Assembly (NCBI GenBank): GCA_021810735.1
Contig: JAJZIF010000160.1
Location: 1 to 7,910, forward strand
Length of the DNA stretch: 7,910 nt
Direction: 5' to 3'
Origin: Acidobacteriota bacterium
GTDB taxonomy: Bacteria; Acidobacteriota; Terriglobia; Terriglobales; Acidobacteriaceae
Made by a program: the position numbers and the translations under genes. Shown piece by piece: positions 1 to 5,234 of this stretch. Each line of letters starts with the position of its first letter. Positions within the stretch are counted from its first letter, which is position 1. The notes beneath the pieces were generated by a model that saw nothing but the letters and a program-made list of their open reading frames with translations, did no database searches and was not told the DNA's origin.

Positions 1-98
1 GTATGGGCGTCATTACCTGAGGTAAGAGCCGGATGCGGGAAATCCGCCCGTCCGGATCCGCGGAGGGGGTCATGAGAAATCATGATCCCTACTCCGAC
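1..98 (+). mobile_element. 3' end of a group II intron (rest lies off the left edge)
   Basis: The window opens inside a group II intron, a self-splicing retroelement that normally encodes a reverse transcriptase/maturase in domain IV. Only the tail is present: the end of domain IV (about 1-25), domain V and domain VI. No maturase reading frame can be recognised here, so it should lie to the left. The 3' splice boundary is placed at about 98 because the RNA there ends in AC, a permitted AY terminus, and the bulged adenosine of domain VI (A91) is eight nucleotides upstream, the usual branch-point distance. The boundary could be a few bases off. The intron ends about 70 bp past the stop of the minus-strand PP-loop pseudogene and lies in the opposite orientation. 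Seen: the two hairpins. Known: their identity. Inferred: the exact end. Confidence 0.85.
26..98 (+). ncRNA. Group II intron domains V and VI
   Basis: Domain V is at 26-58. It begins GAGCCGGATGCGG, has a GAAA-type loop and closes with CCGTCCGGATC. The AGC triad of the catalytic core is at 27-29, and the outer stem GAGCCGGA pairs with TCCGGATC. Domain VI is at 62-95: GGAG/CTCC at the base, then GGGG with TCCC, then the self-complementary TCATGA at 70-75 and 80-85 around a GAAA loop at 76-79. A91 is the likely bulged branch adenosine. These two domains bind the metal ions and supply the branch point for splicing and reverse splicing. Both look intact, so nothing visible here suggests a dead intron. 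Confidence 0.85.
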
Positions 99-166
99 TA
101 CCAGCAGGATATACCGTCGGACGATGTGTTGTAAGCAAGTTGATTTGCATCCAGACGACGATGCTC

Positions 167-812
167 TTACTTTTTGACAGCTTTCTTCGCTGCATGCGCC
201 GCCATCAATCCAGCATATCGAGACCGCACGGAATCGCCGGTAAGGCACTTCGCATCGATGCCAACCAGTTCCGAGATCCGGCGCCGCACGCTTGCGATCA
301 ATTCGGCCTCGTCCTCGGTTGCCATGGCCGTTGGCCACCCCTTAGCAAACAGGAGATGCGCGGGGAGTTCAGCTTCGATGCTCTGTCTCAGGACGGATTT
401 GCGCTTCGCCTCCTGAATGCGCTCACGAAGTGGGGCGGTAAGCAGATCAGGCGCGACGCCGGCCAGCCAGCGTTTGCCCTGAAAGGCGAACGTGGAATCG
501 GCTTCAAGTTCCACCATCAAGCGGTAGACGTCCTGGTTGTCGGCGCAGCCCGCAGAAGCAAGAAGATCGGACTCCGAGCCCATAATGCAGAAAGCGCAAC
601 TGACGCGGCTTGAGCCAAACTTTGTATACGCCTCGTGCAGAGCAAGACCGGATACTGAAATGCTTTCCAGAACATCGTCCAGCCTCCATTCAATGATGGC
701 GTTCCAGGACATACCGGCGGCATTCTTCCGCTCCAGCAGTGACATTGGGGCCGAGACTGGCATACGGCTACGCGGCGGGCTTTCCTGGCGCCGGACACCC
801 GTGATGTTGAGA
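167..812 (-). pseudogene. PP-loop / PAPS-reductase-like protein, 3' (C-terminal) part
   Basis: This is the C-terminal ~215 codons of a gene whose 5' part lies at 4676-5138. The frame is open from the left IS junction (Leu-Asn-Ile-Thr-Gly-Val-Arg-Arg) to the TAA at 167-169. An internal ATG at 763 has no good ribosome site and is not a real start. Visible features are GVRR just after the junction, SSRVSCAFCIMGS with a CxxC pair, the conserved-looking stretch FAFQGKRWL, and a Lys/Ala-rich tail. These match remembered C-terminal halves of PAPS-reductase-family (DndC-like) proteins that accompany helicases on mobile DNA. Family members use a PP-loop to adenylate or handle sulphur-nucleotide substrates; the substrate here is unknown. 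The half-gene is separated from its start by the IS and is not expected to be expressed as a functional protein. Confidence 0.85.
804..812. repeat. Left target-site duplication of the IS
   Basis: ATGTTGAGA directly abuts the left inverted repeat and recurs at 4676-4684. Four further bases (CGTG) before it also match, because the host sequence resembles the IS end, so a 13-bp duplication is an alternative reading. Confidence 0.85.
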
Positions 813-825
813 CACGGCTGTCCGG
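813..825 (+). repeat. Left terminal inverted repeat of the IS
   Basis: CACGGCTGTCCGG is the exact complement of 4663-4675. It presumably binds the transposase. Confidence 0.88.
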
Positions 826-940
826 TAAAGCCATGTTCCTGTCTCGCAACCGATATAAAACAGGCACGTTATAGGCGTATTTTGCTTGCCGCGATTTGAA
901 ATGCGTGCCTGCCTCCTGCCTGATCGCCCATGATGAGGGG

Positions 941-1855
941 ATGAACGAAGGCAAGAGCATCTTCTCCCAGTTGATTGACTTTCTTCCTGATCGCGAGTTC
1001 CGCCGCTGTGTCGCCCGTTACCGCGGCGACCGCTATACCAAGAAGCTTTCCTGCTGGGAGCAGTTCCTCGCCATGGCCTTTGCTCAACTGGCCTACCGCG
1101 AGAGCTTGCGCGACATCGAAGCCTGCCTGGGCGCGATTGGACCCAAGCTGTATCACATGGGCTTCGGCTCGGCCGTGGCGCGTTCTACATTGGCCGACGC
1201 CAACGAGGACCGCGACTGGCGCATCTTTGCCGACTTTGCCCAGGTGTTGATCCGCGCGGCGGTCAAGCTCTACGCCGACGACGCGACCGGCATCAAGGAT
1301 GTGCGCGATCTATATGCACTGGACTCGACGACCATCGATCTTTGTCTGGCGCTGTTTCCCTGGGCCAGATTCCGCAAGCAGAAGGCCGCTGTCAAAATGC
1401 ACACCCTGCTCGATTTGCATGGATCGATTCCCACCTTCATCCGCATCACCGACGGCAAGGTGCATGACGTGAACGTGCTCGACGAAATCGACCTCGAAGC
1501 CGGTGCCTTCTACGTGATGGATCGCGGCTACATTGACTTCGAGCGTCTCTATCGCTTCACGCTGGAGTCGGCTTTCTTCGTCATGCGCACCAAGACGAAC
1601 GTATTGCTTCAGCGGCGCTATTCCCGCCCGGTCGATAAGGCTACCGGCCTGCGCAGCGACCATACGGTCATTCTGACTAGTTACGGTTCGGCAACGGCGT
1701 ATCCGGATGCACTGCGCCGCGTCACCTATTGCGATCCGGAAACCGGCAAGCGGCTGAAGTTCTTGACAAATAATTTCACACTGCCACCGCTGGCCATCGC
1801 CGAAATCTACAAGAAAAGGTGGGCGGTGGAACTCTTCTTCGAGAATACGACATGA
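941..1855 (+). pseudogene. IS4-family transposase, N-terminal part (true codons end at 1839)
   Basis: This is a DDE transposase that would cut and join the IS ends. The start is the ATG at 941, giving MNEGKSIFSQLIDFLP, the usual N-terminus of this IS4 branch (DUF4372-like); a TTG at 896 is less likely. The first catalytic Asp is D128 in ALDSTTIDL, the second is D194 in VMDRGYIDF, and the Glu is E297 in the signature Y290-x2-R293-x3-E297. The last native codon begins at 1838. After it, ENTT and a TGA are encoded by the inserted recombinase element, which removes the signature Lys and the C-terminal ~89 residues. The remaining part is at 4390-4662. With the insertion removed the protein is 389 aa, normal for the family. 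The split product should be inactive as an enzyme. Confidence 0.92.
1824..1853. other. attL: left junction of the recombinase element
   Basis: Transposase sequence up to TT (1838-1839) meets the element, which begins CGAGAATA and then the dyad arm CGACAT at 1848-1853. The arm read on the minus strand is ATGTCG, i.e. a Met-Ser start. The outer limit on the IS side (1824) is nominal. Confidence 0.7.
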
Positions 1856-1865
1856 TGCACTCCTT
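1851..1865 (-). promoter_or_regulatory. Orphan ribosome site and ATG pointing out of the element's left end
   Basis: On the minus strand, after the recombinase TGA (1872-1874), comes AAGGAG (1860-1865), a 6-nt spacer TGCATC, and ATG (1851-1853). In this integrated copy it opens only a 25-codon frame into the IS antisense strand. In the circular form it would start the DUF5372-like gene in frame. The ATG is also part of the att dyad arm. Confidence 0.75.
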
Positions 1866-1871
1866 CGTATG

Positions 1872-3923
1872 TCATTGAATCTCAAAGAGCAGCTTCGTTA
1901 AATTCGCCGTTGGTGGGGGTGTTGCCCTGCGTCTTTCCTCCGCGTATCGCTCGACGTCCTTTTTCAGCAGTATCCATGGTGCGTTGCCACAGATTTGCGT
2001 GGCCGGTAATTGCTTCAACTGAATCAGCCGAAAAATCGTCGTTGGCGTAACTCCAAGAGCATCGGCAGCTTCACGGACAGAGACTTCACCCCGATTCTTC
2101 CGTTCCCCGTCTCGGTAAACTGGAATCGCATGATGATTGCGCACCGCGCATACATTCTTTGCTGTCCAGCTTTGCCCGTGTGCTGTGCGGTGTTCATTCT
2201 TATTCAAGATCGATGCGATGCGCGCGTCCGGCTCGATGTGCGCCAGCTTGCCAATCAGCTCTACAATCTCGTGGCCGGTCGCATAACGATGTTGCCCAGT
2301 GTGGATTTTGGGAAACTCCACTTGGGTATGATCCCCGCCTTGCCAGTGCAACACAAGCCGTATCGTCTCGGCCTCGCAGGTGGCCGTGATCTCCTTCAGC
2401 GCGATGCGAAGCAGGCGCTTCTTGTACTCTGGCGAACTGAGCGGGTCCTCCCATAGTCGTGGTATATCCCGTGCGAAGTCCAGCAGCTCTTGCTTTTGTG
2501 CCTCGGTAATGGGATGTTCGCGGCCATCTTCAAGCGCGGCGAGCTCTGCTTCAAGATCGGCTTCAACAGTCAGCGCCCGATTCCAGCGGCGTTCGAGTTC
2601 TGCAGCCACAAGCCTATTGGAGGGATCCACTGCATCATATTGCCGGCGCGCATGTGCCACTTCATAACGCGCTTGTTGGAGAGCCAGCGTCTTTTGATGA
2701 ATACGCTCATCGTTGGCATCCTCAAGCGCGGCGATTGCGGATGTAGCCGCATCGATGCCAAGCGGCGACAGGCAGCGCAACAATTGCTCCGACACCAGGC
2801 GGTCAGCGCGAAGTCCGCCAAACATCACGCAACTGGGTTGATCGCGATTGAGCATGTACCCTGAGCACTGATAACGAATCACGCGCTGCCGAGGATATTG
2901 CGCCAGCATCTTCGCTCCGCAGTGGCCACAGCGCAACAGACCGGCGAGCAACGCCTCTCCGTGCCGAACCGCTCCTCGCACGGCGCGACTGTTCGCGTTT
3001 TCGTTGTGGGCAATCATCGCTTGATTGCTTTGATATACGTCCCAGTCAATGTAGCTCTCGTGATGATCCAAAATCAATACCGCCCAGTCTTCGCGGCGGC
3101 GTTTTACCCGGCGCTGAACCTTCTGACCAGCCTCCAGGCGCGTTATCGTTTTCGCGCGTCCGTACGCGTATGCGCCCGCATAGACCGGATTCTTCAGAAT
3201 GCTGAGAACCGCATGATAGCGGGCGCGCTTCCATCTCTTTTCGCGGGCATCTTTCGTGCCCAAAACAACAGGCAGTTCGATCTGCTCGCGATCCAGCCAG
3301 AAATAGACCTGGCGCACGCTGCCCAGCTCTGCAAATTTACCAAAGACCAGATCGATGCTGGACTGAACCCGAACGTCCGGATCCTTCTCGATCCTGTCAT
3401 CCGCTCCGCGCAGATAACCAACCGCAACCCGCTGCACCAATGCGCCACGCTGTGCTTTTTGCCACAACGCCGCTTGACCTCGTTCGCGAAAATTGGCAAC
3501 TTCCATCTCGCTGATCGTGCCCTTCATGCCCAACAGCAGGCGATCATTCGTGAGCCTTGGATCGTAGACGGACTCGGCATCGATCAGCAGCGCGCCAACC
3601 ACACTGCAGAACTCCAGAAGCGTATGCCAGTCCCGCCCATTACGCGCCAGACGGGACGCCTCGATGCTGAAGACTGCTCCAACTTGCCCATCGCAGAGCG
3701 CACGCAACAAGCGTTCAAAGCCTGGACGGCGAGTTCCAGACCCTGATATGCCGAGGTCTTCATCGATTACCTGGACGTTCTCCCAGCCCAGAGAGCGGGC
3801 ATGGTCGACCAAGGCATATTGGCGGCGCTGGCTCTCAAGGTTCTGCCGCACCTGTCCTGCCGTTGATTGACGAATGTAGACACAGGCTTGCCGAGATAAA
3901 TGCTCAGCGGTGATCTTGTTCAT
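1872..3923 (-). CDS. Large serine recombinase (resolvase/invertase N-domain) with C-terminal HTH
   Basis: This 683-aa site-specific recombinase should cut and rejoin the element ends through a phosphoserine link. Start: ATG at 3923 with AAGGAGG six nucleotides upstream. The catalytic domain spans about 13-160: S20 in VYIRQSTAGQ is the nucleophile, with the arginine motif EASRLAR at 88-94. The 'recombinase' DNA-binding domain spans about 185-310 (SILKNPVYAGAYAYGR). A zinc ribbon has C332, C335, C353 and C365. A charged helical, probably coiled-coil region lies at about 395-470. Residues 612-660 look like an excisionase/MerR-type helix-turn-helix (VSVREAADALGVTPTTIFRL), an addition beyond the usual large serine integrase plan. 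The frame is complete with no missing key residue, so the enzyme is probably active. Its start overlaps the ends of both upstream frames, implying translational coupling. Confidence 0.95.
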   Translation of the reverse strand: MNKITAEHLSRQACVYIRQSTAGQVRQNLESQRRQYALVDHARSLGWENVQVIDEDLGISGSGTRRPGFERLLRALCDGQVGAVFSIEASRLARNGRDWHTLLEFCSVVGALLIDAESVYDPRLTNDRLLLGMKGTISEMEVANFRERGQAALWQKAQRGALVQRVAVGYLRGADDRIEKDPDVRVQSSIDLVFGKFAELGSVRQVYFWLDREQIELPVVLGTKDAREKRWKRARYHAVLSILKNPVYAGAYAYGRAKTITRLEAGQKVQRRVKRRREDWAVLILDHHESYIDWDVYQSNQAMIAHNENANSRAVRGAVRHGEALLAGLLRCGHCGAKMLAQYPRQRVIRYQCSGYMLNRDQPSCVMFGGLRADRLVSEQLLRCLSPLGIDAATSAIAALEDANDERIHQKTLALQQARYEVAHARRQYDAVDPSNRLVAAELERRWNRALTVEADLEAELAALEDGREHPITEAQKQELLDFARDIPRLWEDPLSSPEYKKRLLRIALKEITATCEAETIRLVLHWQGGDHTQVEFPKIHTGQHRYATGHEIVELIGKLAHIEPDARIASILNKNEHRTAHGQSWTAKNVCAVRNHHAIPVYRDGERKNRGEVSVREAADALGVTPTTIFRLIQLKQLPATQICGNAPWILLKKDVERYAEERRRATPPPTANLTKLLFEIQ

Positions 3924-4080
3924 CGCCGGCCTCCTTGCGAATTCCCCTGACCTGCGCTTGCATCCACTGCGTCAATGTATGGCGAAGCGGGTCTATTACC
4001 TCCTGCGGAAGTTGTACGCCGACTGCGGGAAGAGGTTCCTCGAAAAGATGGCGTTGCTGTTTTGTTCTGGCCGTTGGCAT
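3904..4080 (-). CDS. 58-aa protein of the recombinase module, function unknown
   Basis: The start is the ATG at 4080, with GAGGAG seven nucleotides upstream (4088-4093); an upstream TTG-type start at 4101 has no such site. The product begins MPTARTKQQRHLFEEPLP, carries PQEVIDPLRHTLTQWMQ (a probable amphipathic helix) and ends GDEQDHR. The end overlaps the recombinase start by 20 nt, as in related modules I recall, where a short protein ending in a similar EQDH-type tail precedes the recombinase. A role as a partner or accessory of the recombinase is inferred only from position. It lies wholly inside the overlapping DUF5372-like frame (3920-4321), so the stretch may be read in two frames. Confidence 0.72.
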   Translation of the reverse strand: MPTARTKQQRHLFEEPLPAVGVQLPQEVIDPLRHTLTQWMQAQVRGIRKEAGDEQDHR

Positions 4081-4321
4081 CCTGATTCTCCTCGTGCACA
4101 TTGTGCACAGCGGAGGTAGGGATGGTCACGGCCGCATTGCATAATCTCAGAAGCACTTTGCCGGGCAAGCGGGCCGTCGATACAAATGTTACGTTCGCCG
4201 CTTCTGGATTCGTCATCCAACCTGGCACTGCCAAAGGACGCCCGTCGGCTCGGCGCACCACGTAAAATGTCTCGCTGTAACGTTCGTACCGCCGGATCAC
4301 CGGAAGCTTCTGCGTGCACAA
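3920..4321 (-). CDS. DUF5372-like protein, lacking a proper start in the integrated state
   Basis: The recognisable core reads VTIHYRFHPL, then FYVVRRADGRPLAVPGWMT and PEAANVTFVSTARLP, which resembles (from memory) the DUF5372-type proteins that sit upstream of such recombinases; function unknown. The frame is open from a TGA at 4400-4402 in the flanking IS, but between there and 4321 it has no ATG, GTG, CTG or TTG. The only start, TTG at 4321, has no ribosome site and would drop the conserved HYRFHP residues. If the element is circular, the frame continues across the junction to an ATG at 1853 with AAGGAG six nucleotides before it, giving 161 codons. The frame ends in TGA overlapping the recombinase ATG (ATGA). 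Its C-terminal half overlaps the 58-aa gene and is low in complexity, so the true C-terminus is uncertain. Confidence 0.6.
   Translation of the reverse strand: MCTQKLPVIRRYERYSETFYVVRRADGRPLAVPGWMTNPEAANVTFVSTARLPGKVLLRLCNAAVTIPTSAVHNVHEENQDANGQNKTATPSFRGTSSRSRRTTSAGGNRPASPYIDAVDASAGQGNSQGGRR
3930..3936 (-). promoter_or_regulatory. Ribosome binding site of the recombinase
   Basis: On the minus strand AAGGAGG is followed by CCGGCG and ATG. It is a near-ideal site and fixes the recombinase start at 3923. Confidence 0.85.
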
Positions 4322-4375
4322 CGGATGAAATCGATAGTGGATCGTGACTTCATCGGGATGATGTTGATGGGCAGT

Positions 4376-4405
4376 ATGTCGCCCTGTTGTTTCGCTGGAT
4401 CAAAC
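4376..4405. other. attR: right junction of the recombinase element
   Basis: The dyad arm ATGTCG is at 4376-4381, then CCCTGTTG, then the TT core at 4390-4391, then transposase sequence from 4392. A TT one base to the right (4391-4392) is also possible on sequence alone, but it breaks the transposase frame, the dyad symmetry and the circular reading frame. The outer limit at 4405 is nominal. Confidence 0.7.
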
Positions 4406-4662
4406 AGCATCTGCGCATCAAGGCTTTCTACGGCACCGGCGAGAATGCCGTGAAGATGCAAATCTGGATCGCTGTCTCGGTCTATGTCCTGGTGGCCATC
4501 GTGCGCAAACGCCTCGGCATGGAGGCCAGCCTCTACCAACTTCTACAGATTTTCAGTGTTACCCTGTTCGAGAAAACCCCCATTTTACGGGCACTTCAGC
4601 GATACGACACTCAAGATGAGTTAGAGCAACCTTCCAACCAACTGATTCTGTTCGACTTTTAA
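4390..4662 (+). pseudogene. IS4-family transposase, C-terminal part
   Basis: This continues the transposase begun at 941. TTT at 4390-4392 replaces the codon begun by TT at 1838-1839, then RWIKQHLRIKAF follows, where the Lys of RWIK is the seventh residue after the catalytic Glu (Y-x2-R-x3-E-x6-K complete only after excision of the nested element). The rest, with IWIAVSVYVLVAIV, LFEKTPIL and the C-terminus NQLILFDF, is the conserved end of this IS4 branch. There is no start codon of its own with a ribosome site. The frame is intact to its TAA, so the split is recent enough that no secondary frameshift has accumulated in this part. Confidence 0.92.
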
Positions 4663-4675
4663 CCGGACAGCCGTG
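4663..4675 (-). repeat. Right terminal inverted repeat of the IS
   Basis: CCGGACAGCCGTG pairs base for base with 813-825. The transposase stop TAA (4660-4662) lies immediately before it, so coding and terminal sequence are packed together. Confidence 0.88.
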
Positions 4676-4684
4676 ATGTTGAGA
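4676..4684. repeat. Right target-site duplication of the IS
   Basis: ATGTTGAGA directly follows the right inverted repeat and is identical to 804-812. With one copy removed, the PP-loop protein reads through the site as Leu-Asn-Ile-Thr-Gly-Val-Arg-Arg, which supports simple transposition into an uninterrupted gene. Confidence 0.85.
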
Positions 4685-5138
4685 ATGTTCAGTCCGTCGA
4701 AACGCTTCTTGAGTGCAGAGGCGATGACCGCTGTCTTTAATTCCGATGTGCAGAAGCGCATCGAAGGCGTGCTCCACGGAAGGATGAGCTTGACGCACAA
4801 CAGGTCACGGTAGCGGGTGAGGTTGTTCGCCCAGCGTCCCTGCCAGAGCGCCAGCATGTCGCCTGCTTTGCGCTGGACGACTACCCCCTTCCCAAATCAG
4901 CGTGAATCAGGAGGCGAGGGCCGGCGTGTCCAATGCTATTCAAATGGCGATCGACGGCCAGGGCGCATGCAACGGAATTTTTTCCGCCCGATACACCGAC
5001 CGCGACGACACAGTTGCGTTGCAACATGGATTCGACATCGGGCGTGAGAGCGACCTGCCAGTTGAATGACTGCGGGCCAAAATCGAGCACCGGCTGGGGC
5101 GTGCTCCCCGCCGCAGCGATGGAGAGAAGGGGCTGCAT
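4676..5138 (-). pseudogene. PP-loop / PAPS-reductase-like protein, 5' (N-terminal) part, frameshifted
   Basis: The start is the ATG at 5138, preceded by AAAGGA seven nucleotides upstream; an ATG at 5189 in the same frame lacks this. Residues 50-55 are SGGKNS, the PP-loop, in a setting (VVAVGV before it) typical of PAPS-reductase/DndC-like ATPases; the family usually has Asp where this has Asn. The frame reaches LLIHADLGR (residues 76-84) and hits TAG at 4881-4883. The next conserved block reads in another frame from 4884: VVVQRKAGDM, then RWANN, then LPWSTPSMRFCTSELKTAV and LNIT at the IS junction. Relatives have roughly 20-25 residues (an EW...LP...ERLA segment) between HADLGR and this block, so an internal deletion plus frameshift is inferred. 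The gene ends an operon downstream of the 180-aa gene (96-bp gap). It is dead twice over: by deletion and by insertion. Confidence 0.85.
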
Positions 5139-5234
5139 TGGGGAGTCCTTTCGACAACAAGAGAGGGTATCGGAGGAATTTGTGCTCACAGTGCGACAGG
5201 CTATGGCTCAAGCTTCCCTATGCCGATCACCCTG

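Larger units (their letters stand above)
1840..4391 (-). mobile_element. Compact large-serine-recombinase element inserted in the transposase gene
   Basis: The ends are set by asking what removal restores the transposase: a single TT shared by both junctions (1838-1839 and 4390-4391) gives the codons CTC TTC TTT CGC TGG in frame. The element is 2,552 bp counting one TT. It is nearly all coding: the recombinase stop is 32 bp from the left end, and the first reading frame runs into the right end. Joining the two ends gives ATGTCG-N8-TT-N8-CGACAT, a dyad exactly centred on the 2-bp core, as expected for a large serine recombinase site. There is no target duplication beyond the TT, also as expected. 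Three genes on the minus strand: a DUF5372-like frame, a 58-aa protein and the recombinase. I know such recombinase modules from proteobacterial genomes but know no name for this element. Confidence 0.85.
813..4675 (+). mobile_element. IS4-family insertion sequence, itself interrupted by a recombinase element
   Basis: The ends are perfect 13-bp inverted repeats, CACGGCTGTCCGG at 813-825 and its complement at 4663-4675, continuing loosely as T(T)AAA. They are flanked by the 9-bp direct repeat ATGTTGAGA (804-812 and 4676-4684). Without the nested element (1840-4391) the IS would be 1,311 bp, a normal size for this family, with one transposase on the plus strand whose stop codon overlaps the right end. 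It lies in the PP-loop gene in opposite orientation. The 128 bp before the transposase ATG hold no other gene; an AT-rich TATAAA at 854-859 might belong to a promoter but has no convincing -35 partner. The IS cannot move on its own now because its transposase is split, though the ends remain intact. Confidence 0.9.

Noticed and set aside
140..613. A 157-codon open frame on the plus strand
   Set aside because: It is antisense to the C-terminal part of the PP-loop pseudogene, which is supported by the CxxC block and frame continuity with the other half.
800..812. A 13-bp target duplication CGTGATGTTGAGA
   Set aside because: The extra CGTG is better explained as the end of the 13-bp inverted repeat, which happens to match the host; a 9-bp duplication keeps both IS ends symmetrical. 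It is not fully excluded.
1869..1874. A second copy of the dyad arm (ATGTCA) inside the left end
   Set aside because: Only five of six bases match ATGTCG and it overlaps the recombinase stop codon; it may be a binding half-site but nothing else supports it.
2898..3746. A 282-codon open frame on the plus strand
   Set aside because: It is antisense to the catalytic and DNA-binding domains of the serine recombinase, and no domain is recognisable.
4391..4394. An alternative crossover core TTCG (1838-1841 and 4391-4394)
   Set aside because: It would leave the transposase one base short after excision, make the att arms asymmetric and put the orphan ATG out of frame with the first gene.
4621..4857. 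A separate 78-aa minus-strand gene
   Set aside because: Its first ~58 codons are the middle of the PP-loop gene, and the rest reads through the right end of the IS; the ATG at 4857 is internal.
5139..5234. A promoter with TTGACA in the gap before the PP-loop gene
   Set aside because: TTGACA overlaps the stop of the 180-aa gene, but no acceptable -10 box lies 16-18 bp downstream.
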